From SAR202 cluster bacterium (GTDB taxonomy: Bacteria > Chloroflexota > Dehalococcoidia > Lucifugimonadales > UBA3495): DNA of 17,324 bases. This document shows, one piece after another, positions 8,833-14,737 of the stretch (position 1 is the stretch's first letter; each line of letters begins with the position of its first letter). The translations under genes and the position numbers were made by a program. The DNA is taken from contig VFHF01000131.1 in NCBI GenBank assembly GCA_009392095.1, positions 1 through 17,324 on the forward strand, given 5' to 3'. Under the pieces are notes generated by a model. It made no database searches, was not told the origin of the DNA, and saw only the letters and a program-made list of their open reading frames with translations.

Positions 8833-9564
8833 CTAGGCCTGACCAGAGAGCGCGGCTAAAGCAGACCTCGCCGCTGCTGCTTCTGCCTCGGCCTTTTTGC
8901 CGCCGGCGCCCGTTCCGACAACCTGTCCGTTAACCAGCACGTTCACCGTGAAAACCGGGCCGTGGTCGGGACCCTTGCTGCTGACCAGTTCGTAGGTCGG
9001 AGTTTTAAGCCCCTGTCCTTGTATCAATTCTTGAAGTTGGGACTTGGGGTTTTCCGGCGGGCCTTCCATTTGCTCGGCCTGGGTCAGTTCAGGTTCGATC
9101 AGCCGGAGGATGAGGGCTCGGGTGAACTCGTTCCCCTGGTCGATGTAGACCGCTGCGACCAAAGCTTCGAAGGCCGCCGCCAACACCGATTCCAGTTGGC
9201 GGTCGCTGCTGGACTCGATGCCTTTACCCACGAACAGATAACTGCCCAGGTCGATCCGGCGGGCAATCTGGGCAAGTGTCTCGCGGCGGACTATAGAGGA
9301 CCGGGTCTTGGTGAGTTCGCCTTCGTCGGCGTTGGGGAAGCGAAAGTAGAGTTCGGTGGAAACGGCTAGCTCCAGGACGGCGTCGCCCAAGAATTCCAGT
9401 CGCTCATAGGACTCGGACTGGTCTAGATCGTTCTCGTTGCAATAGGAGAGGTGCACCAGGGCCTGACGGAGCAAGCTGGGGTTCCTGAAAGAGAACCCCA
9501 GCTTATGTTCGAGGGCCATAACTGATGCCCTTTTGTGAGCAGATTGGTCCCTAGATGACCCCAT
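8833..9564 (-). CDS. rnc: Ribonuclease III
   Basis: Double-strand-specific endoribonuclease for rRNA and mRNA processing; 243 residues if begun at ATG 9564. The RNase III domain holds the signature ERLEFLGDAVL (54-64), supplying E54, E57 and D61, and DEGELTKTRS (80-89). The C-terminal dsRNA-binding domain spans about 172-240. In the second catalytic segment the sequence is LAAAFEAL (128-135): E133 matches E. coli E117, but the residue matching the metal-binding D114 is alanine (A130). I confirmed the codons on the nucleotide sequence. The longer start overlaps the DsbA-fold gene by 14 bases and has a poor ribosome site. An internal ATG at 9519 (M16, beginning MALEHKLGF) has AAGGG eight bases upstream and fits the usual domain start, so it may be the true start. 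Co-transcribed with ftsY. Confidence 0.95.
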   Translation of the reverse strand: MGSSRDQSAHKRASVMALEHKLGFSFRNPSLLRQALVHLSYCNENDLDQSESYERLEFLGDAVLELAVSTELYFRFPNADEGELTKTRSSIVRRETLAQIARRIDLGSYLFVGKGIESSSDRQLESVLAAAFEALVAAVYIDQGNEFTRALILRLIEPELTQAEQMEGPPENPKSQLQELIQGQGLKTPTYELVSSKGPDHGPVFTVNVLVNGQVVGTGAGGKKAEAEAAAARSALAALSGQA

Positions 9565-10186
9565 GAGGCCACGGGGGCTGCGGGCGCTTGAACTCGCCTA
9601 CGTGGGCAAACTCGTTCATGGCTTTGGACATCGTTTCGTAGATTTCCGCGGCCTGTTCGTCCGGTGGGATGAACATCTTGAGGAAAGTGGCATTACCGCT
9701 ATCGGAGATGAAGGTTGGCACGCCGAATGCCCCATGCTCTTCCACCGCGATGGTGTGGGATTCTGCGATGTCTTTCAGCAGTTCGGGGTCGGCTGCGTCC
9801 TCACGGAAGCGGGCTATGTCCAGGCCTCCAGCAACCGCGGCTTCTTCCATGACAGCCGGGTCAAGCAGGTCTTTCTTGTCTTCGTGGCGGGCCCGCAACA
9901 GGGCCATGAAAAAGCCTTGGAAAGCCTCTTCGCCTTGGCGCTTGGCGGCTAGGCCTGACATATGAGCAAGGAAGGTCTTGTCGGTCCCGTCTATGACTTC
10001 GGGCTGCTCCCATAGCTTGATACCGCCGTCATTGTTGTCGCTATTTACCTGGGCAAGAGAGAAGGGTTGCCAATCGATCTTGATCGCCTCTCCGGTGGAC
10101 TCCTCTACCTTCGACAGCCACACGGCTGCGTTATAGACGAAGGGTCAACGGAAATCGTAAAAGGTGGTGAACTGGGCATCGGCCAT
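9551..10186 (-). CDS. DsbA-fold (thioredoxin-like) selenoprotein, Sec at codon 14 (in-frame UGA)
   Basis: Reading from ATG 10186 gives 211 residues, with one internal UGA (10147-10145) at codon 14. The start is well supported: GGAGG (10198-10194) lies eight bases upstream, and a near-consensus promoter precedes it. The N-terminus reads TTFYDFR-U-PFVYNAA: a beta strand followed by the CPxx active-site helix start of DsbA/FrnE-type proteins, with UGA exactly at the nucleophilic cysteine. The fold's cis-proline loop is present as GAFGVPTF (152-159, cis-Pro 157). The position of the resolving cysteine is valine (V17), and the protein has no cysteine anywhere, so Sec would be its only redox residue. 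A SECIS-like hairpin follows the UGA (10143-10108). No signal peptide, so cytoplasmic. A conventional call would truncate it to GTG 10123, losing the active site. Alternative: a nonsense mutation in a former Cys codon, made unlikely by the hairpin and intact reading frame. Overlaps rnc by 14 bases. Confidence 0.85.
10108..10143 (-). promoter_or_regulatory. Bacterial SECIS element candidate of the DsbA-fold gene
   Basis: In the mRNA, the upper stem GCAGCC (10129-10124) pairs with GGCUGU (10119-10114), six pairs including a closing G-U. The apical loop is GUGU (10123-10120). The loop begins exactly 21 nucleotides after the UGA. A lower stem CCUUCG (10143-10138) pairs perfectly with CGAAGG (10113-10108); an eight-base bulge sits on the 5' side only. 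This fits the published bacterial SECIS rules: spacing of 16-37 nt, and a small loop with G in the first two positions over a 4-16 bp stem. Confidence 0.78.
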
Positions 10187-10217
10187 AGTGTTACCTCCCA
10201 AATTTCGCCGGCTCGCA

Positions 10218-10257
10218 TGCCAATTGGCACGACTACCTGCGTGTACGAATGGCGTAC
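10218..10257. promoter_or_regulatory. Two inverted repeats in the leader of the DsbA-fold operon
   Basis: TGCCAATTGGCA (10218-10229) is a perfect 12-base palindrome, and GTACG (10243-10247) is repeated inverted as CGTAC (10253-10257) around five bases. Both lie between the predicted minus-strand transcription start (about 10257) and the ribosome site, a place where an operator could act. They could also be chance. Confidence 0.3.
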
Positions 10258-10263
10258 GATTGG

Positions 10264-10292
10264 ATTGTATCGACAGTCCCACACGATGTCAA
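10264..10292 (-). promoter_or_regulatory. Near-consensus sigma70 promoter for the DsbA-fold/rnc/ftsY operon
   Basis: On the minus strand a perfect TTGACA (10292-10287) is separated by 17 bases from TACAAT (10269-10264, five of six matches). The transcript would begin near 10257, leaving a leader of about 70 bases before ATG 10186. The strength of this promoter supports expression of the gene containing the UGA codon, arguing against a dead gene. Confidence 0.7.
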
Positions 10293-10351
10293 AGCGTCAC
10301 AGGCAGTTTATTCGGGCGTTTCCAATCCTGATTCGGGGGCTGTTATTTCCC

Positions 10352-10379
10352 CTGACTTTAGCGTGTGTCATGCTATAAT
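10352..10379 (+). promoter_or_regulatory. Sigma70 promoter for cca
   Basis: CTGACT (10352-10357, four of six matches) and a perfect TATAAT (10374-10379) are separated by 16 bases. Transcription would start near 10386, about 20 bases before a perfect AGGAGG (10405-10410). It is divergent from the promoter at 10264-10292. Confidence 0.65.
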
Positions 10380-10404
10380 CCCGACTCTGGTTTCCGCACC
10401 CTAC

Positions 10405-10420
10405 AGGAGGCTCTCCTACG
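10405..10420 (+). promoter_or_regulatory. Perfect Shine-Dalgarno followed by an in-frame ACG, possible non-canonical cca start
   Basis: AGGAGG (10405-10410) is followed after seven bases by ACG (10418-10420), in frame with cca and open through to it. No ATG, GTG or TTG lies at the proper distance from this ribosome site. ACG would add 14 residues before the TTG at 10460. Either ACG is used as a start, it is a point variant of ATG, or translation begins at a downstream start without this site. Confidence 0.45.
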
Positions 10421-10459
10421 CCTGATTACCGGCCTGATTCTACCTCTGTAACTATCTCT

Positions 10460-11680
10460 TTGGACCGAGTCGCCTGTGGCGTCAGCGGGGGTCAACTTGC
10501 GGTGTTCAATACGCTGCGCCGGCGCGCCACCCAGGAAAGTCTTCCGGTCTACTTGGTAGGTGGGCCGGTCCGTGACGCTGTGCTGGATGTCCCGGCCAAC
10601 GACCTGGACTTCGTCTTTATCGGCGATGCTCCAACCTTGGCTTCAGACCTGGCCGAAGAACTTGGTGGGCAGGTTACGGTGCACCCCAGGTTCGGCACTG
10701 CCACGGTAGACATTGAAGGCGACCGGATAGACATCGTTACTGCCCGGAAAGAGGTATATCCCTTCCCCGGGTCTCTGCCCGAAGTTTCGGCCAGCTCCCT
10801 TGAAGACGACCTGGCCCGGCGGGATTTCTCTATAAATGCCATGGCACTTCCTCTTTCCGGGGATTCCCCCGAGGTCATAGACCCCCATGGCGGGCTGGAA
10901 GGCCTGGCTTATCGCAGAGTGGCTACGCTGCACCCAGGAAGTTTCACCGACGACCCGTCCCGCATGCTGCGGGCGGTGCGCTACGAGCAGCGGCTTAGTT
11001 TGCAGATCTCCGACACCACGTTGTCTGAGATGCAGAGCGCCCTCGTCGGCCGCCATGCCGACGCTGTCTCCGGTGACCGGTGGCGGCAGGAATTTCAAAA
11101 GATATTTGAGGAACCGCAGGCCTTCAAAATGTTGATCAGGGCCATCGGGCTGGGCGTTTTGGCCGCGGTCCACCCTGCATTGTCCGACAGCCGGCCTCTG
11201 GGTATTCTGGCTGGTGAAGGCGGCTTGGCGCCCAGCGATTTCCTGGCCGCATTAGCCATGCCGTTATCCGCCGCCGATGGCGAGGGCGTGAGCAGCCGCC
11301 TGAACCTGCCCGCCGATTGGGCACGGGTCGTACGTGATACCATTGTTCTGCAAGGAATACTGCCCGAAATCACCGGACCATCGGTTAGCCCTTCCAAAGC
11401 CTGCTCGGCGCTGGAAAAATTAGACGCCGATGCCATCGCGGCAGCGGCCCGGCTTACCCTGGATATTCAAATAGCATCCAGGCTGCGCCGATATCTGGCC
11501 GTATGGCGGCTGGTGAGTCCAGTCCTGACCGGCGATGACCTGCTGGCGATGGGTGTCCCTCCTGGATCCAACGTTGGCGAAGTGTTACGGGAATTGAATT
11601 CGGCGAAGTTGGATGGCATGGTGGGCGGCGAGGATGAAGAACGGGCCCTGGTGAATCAGATTATCTCGCGAGGGAGTTGA
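10460..11680 (+). CDS. cca: CCA tRNA nucleotidyltransferase / poly(A) polymerase family (class II)
   Basis: A nucleotidyltransferase that builds or repairs the tRNA 3' CCA, or a poly(A) polymerase relative; 406 residues from TTG 10460. Seen: LVGGPVRD (32-39) and the catalytic DLD (48-50), the RRDFSINAMA motif (120-129) used in nucleotide selection, and DDPSRMLRAVRYEQRL (164-179), all class II landmarks. The remaining helical part is poorly conserved and carries no HD domain, so the protein is of the short type. The start is uncertain. TTG 10460 has no ribosome site, whereas ACG 10418 has an ideal one. A GTG about 14 codons inside, just after a GGGGGT, is a third option that still keeps the catalytic core. 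The gene has its own promoter and reads away from the minus-strand operon. Whether it adds A, CC or CCA cannot be told by eye. Confidence 0.9.
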   Translation: MDRVACGVSGGQLAVFNTLRRRATQESLPVYLVGGPVRDAVLDVPANDLDFVFIGDAPTLASDLAEELGGQVTVHPRFGTATVDIEGDRIDIVTARKEVYPFPGSLPEVSASSLEDDLARRDFSINAMALPLSGDSPEVIDPHGGLEGLAYRRVATLHPGSFTDDPSRMLRAVRYEQRLSLQISDTTLSEMQSALVGRHADAVSGDRWRQEFQKIFEEPQAFKMLIRAIGLGVLAAVHPALSDSRPLGILAGEGGLAPSDFLAALAMPLSAADGEGVSSRLNLPADWARVVRDTIVLQGILPEITGPSVSPSKACSALEKLDADAIAAAARLTLDIQIASRLRRYLAVWRLVSPVLTGDDLLAMGVPPGSNVGEVLRELNSAKLDGMVGGEDEERALVNQIISRGS

Positions 11681-11705
11681 TCTTCCAATCATGGCGGATT
11701 TATAG

Positions 11706-11951
11706 ATGGCAGAACAGCAAGGCATCCCCGAGAACCTGGAAACACCTGAGAACGAATTGGAGTCCTGTGTCATATGTGGCAATGCCCTGGACGGCATCCA
11801 AGAGACCTCTTGCCAGATGTGTGGCGGGAAATTCCACCAGCCGTGGAGTCAGGACAGCACCGTCCCTACGTGCGGGCGCATCGGCAGCCATGAGGACGCT
11901 TTAGCTATTGTCTTCCTCTGCGACGACTGTTTTTACGGACGCCGCCCCTAA
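11706..11951 (+). CDS. Small Cys/His-rich, probably zinc-binding protein
   Basis: An 81-residue protein of unknown function. A disordered acidic N-terminus (1-19) is followed by C21-x2-C24, C36-x2-C39, H44, C56, H62 and C72-x2-C75. The paired CxxC knuckles with a His between resemble two-zinc cross-braced folds (RING/PHD-like) or a double zinc ribbon, but I do not recognise the family. It lies 25 bases after cca with no clear ribosome site of its own, so it may be translated by readthrough coupling. Zinc binding is inferred from the ligand spacing; a role in RNA or protein binding is only a guess. No membrane segment or signal peptide. Confidence 0.65.
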   Translation: MAEQQGIPENLETPENELESCVICGNALDGIQETSCQMCGGKFHQPWSQDSTVPTCGRIGSHEDALAIVFLCDDCFYGRRP

Positions 11952-11979
11952 TCCATATCCGGCTTCCCATCCAAAAACT

Positions 11980-12011
11980 GCTGACCGCTGATAGCTAAAA
12001 GCCGTTAGCTT
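11980..12011. repeat. Short interspersed repeat, copy A (inverted relative to 13073-13107)
   Basis: The segment contains GCTGACCGCTGATAGCT, then AAAAGCCGTTAGCTT. The reverse complement of the copy at 13073-13107 reads GCTGACCGCTGAAAGCT at the equivalent place, one mismatch in 17. Such 'CTGACCGCTGA' elements look like REP-type intergenic repeats. The copy sits directly before the ribosome site of the dehydrogenase. Confidence 0.6.
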
Positions 12012-12033
12012 GTTCCCCAAGGAGAACACGGCC

Positions 12034-13071
12034 ATGCAAGCAGTCTATATCGAAGCCCACGGCGGGCCTGAAGTCCTGACCTTCGGCGAACGACCAGAGC
12101 CCCAAGTCCAAGCCGGCGAGGTCAAGATTCGCGTCAAAGCCACGGCGCTCAACCGTTTGGACCTCTATACCAGGGACGGAGGCCGCGGCTTGGAACGGGA
12201 GTTCCCACCGCCGCTGATCCTTGGCGGGGATTGCGCGGGCGAAGTGGCCGAGTGCGGTGATGGCGTTGCCGGATTCAAGCCGGGCGACCGGGTCGTCGTG
12301 AACCCTAGACTTAGTTGTATGCAATGCGCGCCGTGCCTGGCGGGGCAGGACGACCTTTGCCGTGGTTCCCGGTTCTTGGGCACCGCCATTGACGGCAGCT
12401 ACGCGGAATTTATCTCCATACCGGCGGCCAACGCACATTTGTTAGCAGACAGCGTGCCTTTCGAGCAGGCGGCTGCGGCCCCCACCACCTACCTACCGGT
12501 CTGGAACATGTTGGTGCGCCGGTTGCAACTGAAATCGTGGCAGACCGTGCTGGTGCTCTCGGCCTCGGCTGGGGTCGGCACCGCCGCCATACAGGTGGCC
12601 AAGGATGTCATTGGCGCCAAGGTCATCGCCACCACTAGCAGCCCTGAGAAAGCAACCAAGGCAACGGAATTGGGGGCCGACGTTGTGATCAACTACAAAG
12701 AGGAAGATATCAGGGAGCGGGTGCGCGAGATAACCGGAGGGGCCGGCGTCGATTGTGTGGTCGACCACGTTGGCGCCGACTTTTTCGTTCCGGCCTTCGC
12801 CTCACTGCGGACGGGTGGCCGGTACGGCATCTGCGGCGCGACCACCGGCCTGCGCACGGAGCTGCATTTGGGTTTGTTGTTCAGCCAGCAGAAAGAGATC
12901 TACGGCGTGTACATGGGCACGAAAGAGGACATGCGGGAGATTGTCGAGCTGATGAACCGTGGAGCGATAAAACCGGTGGTTGACCGGACCTTCCCTTTGG
13001 CGGAAGTCGCCGCCGCTCACAAGTACATGGGCGAGACTAGTTTCTTCGGAAAGCTGATATTGACGCAGTAA
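12034..13071 (+). CDS. MDR-superfamily zinc-type alcohol dehydrogenase / quinone oxidoreductase-like protein
   Basis: A 345-residue medium-chain dehydrogenase/reductase, expected to use NAD(P)H to reduce or oxidise an alcohol, aldehyde or quinone-type substrate. ATG 12034 was chosen because AAGGAG (12019-12024) lies nine bases upstream; an upstream in-frame TTG (12010) precedes that site and is unlikely. Seen: the catalytic-domain start NRLDLYTRDGG, GGDCAGEV, GDRVVV, and a four-cysteine structural zinc lobe (CMQCAPCLAGQDDLC). The nucleotide-binding fold has ASAGVGTAAIQVAK and the usual GADVVINY. The catalytic-zinc cysteine of classic alcohol dehydrogenases is not at its place (Asn-Arg-Leu-Asp there), so it probably has the structural zinc but a quinone-reductase-like active site. 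The gene is flanked by inverted repeats (11980-12011 and 13073-13107). Substrate unknown. Confidence 0.9.
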   Translation: MQAVYIEAHGGPEVLTFGERPEPQVQAGEVKIRVKATALNRLDLYTRDGGRGLEREFPPPLILGGDCAGEVAECGDGVAGFKPGDRVVVNPRLSCMQCAPCLAGQDDLCRGSRFLGTAIDGSYAEFISIPAANAHLLADSVPFEQAAAAPTTYLPVWNMLVRRLQLKSWQTVLVLSASAGVGTAAIQVAKDVIGAKVIATTSSPEKATKATELGADVVINYKEEDIRERVREITGGAGVDCVVDHVGADFFVPAFASLRTGGRYGICGATTGLRTELHLGLLFSQQKEIYGVYMGTKEDMREIVELMNRGAIKPVVDRTFPLAEVAAAHKYMGETSFFGKLILTQ

Positions 13072-13072
13072 A

Positions 13073-13107
13073 AGCCGTCAGCTTTCAGCGGTCAGCCGTC
13101 AGCTTTC
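13073..13107. repeat. Short interspersed repeat, copy B, with an internal tandem
   Basis: AGCCGTCAGCTTTC occurs twice (13073-13086 and 13094-13107) around AGCGGTC. A small hairpin, AAAGC/GCTTT (13071-13085), could end transcription of the dehydrogenase. The repeat also supplies the stop codon and last few residues of the convergent DNA glycosylase, meaning that gene's end was shaped by the repeat. Confidence 0.65.
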
Positions 13108-13946
13108 TTCCTGAGCCTTTGACCGTGGAAAAGGTATTGCTGGGCGTAGCCGCCGTAGCGGCCGAAGTGTTCTTGAGCCCATTCCAACAGCACCCGGTCG
13201 GGCGGGGTTTTTTGATCTGGGAAGTACCATTCCGCCAAGGCCCGGCGGATCCAGACGTCAATTGGAAAGGCTTCCAACTTATCCAAGGAAAAAACGGCGA
13301 TACAATCGGCGATCTTTGAGCCGATGCCTTTGATCTCCATCAAAGCCGCCTTGGCCTCCGGGTAGGGCATTTGCACCAGAGCTGGGAGATCTAACTTCCC
13401 TTCCAAAACCGCCCTAGATGCCTGGTCGACATAGGGCGCCCGGAACCCCAGTCCCAGCCGGCGCAACTCACCTTCGCCGGCTTCGGCCAGATCGGCCGAG
13501 GTGGGGAAGGTGTGGCGGGTATGTCCGTTCAGTTGGATGGGGTTGCCAAACTCGTCGGACATTCGCTCCATGAGTTGGTGGATACGGGCGATGTTGTTGT
13601 TTGCCGAACAGATAAAGGCCACCAGACATTCCCAGGGCTCGGTGCGGAGGATCCTCAGGCCCGGGTACTTGCTGACCATCGCTGCCACACGGCCGTCCCG
13701 GTTGATGTCCGTATAGATAGCATAAATATCGTCGTCCAGACGGAAGTAGTTCTGCAGCATGGCCGCCGCCGTGGCCTCCGGAGACGGCCCGGAAGAGAAC
13801 TCCAGGACGTGGCCTTTTTGGCGAATCTGGATGAACTCACCCCGGACCACTCCTGAATACCACCCGTCCGACTTCTTCCAACGGTGGGCCTGGCCGCTCT
13901 CCAAGCTGGACCCCAGATCGAGGGGCTGGTCGATGGTCAGTTCCAA
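13092..13946 (-). CDS. ogg: OGG1-type 8-oxoguanine DNA glycosylase/AP lyase
   Basis: A 284-residue helix-hairpin-helix DNA repair enzyme that excises oxidised guanine. Seen: an N-terminal OGG domain (FRLDDDIYAIYTDIN near 68-82), the OGG1-type CSANNNIARI (113-122), and a helix-hairpin-helix MEIKGIGSKIADCIA (203-217) with the Schiff-base lysine K211. The GPD-loop catalytic aspartate is D230 in FPIDVWIRR. This is the eukaryote-like OGG1 pattern found in some bacteria, not MutM. The start is TTG 13946, supported by AGGAG six bases upstream on the minus strand. It converges on the dehydrogenase with about 20 bases between the stops, and its last residues (KADG) are encoded within the interspersed repeat. 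An oxidative-damage role fits the redox selenoprotein genes nearby, but co-regulation is not shown. Confidence 0.92.
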   Translation of the reverse strand: MELTIDQPLDLGSSLESGQAHRWKKSDGWYSGVVRGEFIQIRQKGHVLEFSSGPSPEATAAAMLQNYFRLDDDIYAIYTDINRDGRVAAMVSKYPGLRILRTEPWECLVAFICSANNNIARIHQLMERMSDEFGNPIQLNGHTRHTFPTSADLAEAGEGELRRLGLGFRAPYVDQASRAVLEGKLDLPALVQMPYPEAKAALMEIKGIGSKIADCIAVFSLDKLEAFPIDVWIRRALAEWYFPDQKTPPDRVLLEWAQEHFGRYGGYAQQYLFHGQRLRKKADG

Positions 13947-13987
13947 CTTGCTCTCCTGTTGTCTAAACGTCTGGCTAGGTATTTGAC

Positions 13988-14425
13988 TTATGCCGGTCCT
14001 TCAAGAGGCTCAGGGTAACGGTTACGCAAATTATCCTGGTCAGGTGGGATCACCGTGTCTATACGGGCGACCCCATTCTCCACGGTGATCCGTTCGGTGA
14101 CAAGGCGCAGGAGTTGCTGACGCTCGTCGAATGTCAAGGAGGTTAGACCCTTGGACACCTGGTGACAGAACCGCTCCAGGCGCGCCAGTGCCTTTTGAGT
14201 GTCCTGCTTCTGCCGTTGGCACTGGTCAACCTCCCGCTGGGGCCTATCAAACTCTTGACGGTGAGACGTCAGCTTATCCATGTCCTCTTTGTACCGGTCC
14301 AGGTTCATGGCCTCACTGACGTATGCTTCGGTCACCCAGTCTTCTTGAGCTGCGACTCGTTTCAGCGCTATTCCGAGCTTTTTTCGCTCCGCGGCAACGG
14401 GCTGGGCACCGGCGTTCTCGGACAC
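13988..14425 (-). pseudogene. 3' fragment of a large serine recombinase
   Basis: About 145 residues matching only the C-terminal coiled-coil tail of large serine site-specific recombinases. Seen: a charged helical stretch with YKEDMDKLTSHRQEFDRPQ, then LTFDERQQLLRLVTERITVENG, the usual ending of this family before a TVIP beta strand. The catalytic serine domain and the zinc ribbon are absent: reading upstream in frame, a stop lies at 14441-14443 and the sequence changes character near 14430. GTG 14425 is the first possible start and has no good ribosome site. It is best read as the remnant of a decayed integrative element. The final residues (YPEPLEGPA) come from a repeat-like segment at 13993-14021. 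Confidence 0.7.
13993..14021. repeat. Possible interspersed repeat of the 'CCTTCAAGAGGCTCAGGGT' kind
   Basis: This segment resembles intergenic palindromic units of the CCTTCGACAGGCTCAGGG type that I recall from many bacterial genomes. It forms the tail of the recombinase fragment. Only one copy is in the window, so repetition cannot be shown here. Confidence 0.35.
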
Positions 14426-14433
14426 CGTGATTC

Positions 14434-14563
14434 TTTGCCTTCAGCGTCGATTCCGGAGGTTCCCGAAAATTCGTTGGCTGATGAGATCAGCAAACTAGCC
14501 AACTTATTAGAACAAGCGTAGCTGACTGAAGGAGAGTTTACAGCGGCAAAAACAAGTTGTTAG
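14434..14563 (+). pseudogene. Broken C-terminal SHOCT-domain tail
   Basis: In one plus-strand frame the sequence reads SLADEISKLANLLEQA, then an in-frame TAG (14519-14521), then LTEGEFTAAKTSC and a TAG stop (14561-14563). This matches the SHOCT motif (helix ending in Q-G, then LTxxEFxxAK) with the amber codon in the turn. No start codon or N-terminal domain can be found, since the recombinase fragment abuts it on the opposite strand near 14430. It is therefore the orphan 3' end of a former plus-strand gene. Stop readthrough is possible in principle but unneeded. The following stretch, 14564-14737, shows no gene, hairpin or convincing promoter. Confidence 0.55.
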
Positions 14564-14737
14564 ACTAGTCCAACTGCCCTAAATCCATATCCTTAAAACA
14601 CGCCTCAGATCGTCAGATTAGGAAAGGCCCACCGTGTTGGGAACCAGTGACCTCTATGCAAAAATCATCTTATGAAGTCACGAACCTGCTTGCAATGGCC
14701 TACCGAACACGAAGTTACATGGCTTGGGGGATGACTC

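Noticed and set aside
9551..10123. The DsbA-fold gene as a 190-residue protein starting at GTG 10123
   Set aside because: This start has no ribosome site and removes the first beta strand and active site, whereas ATG 10186 has a good ribosome site and restores the motif across the UGA.
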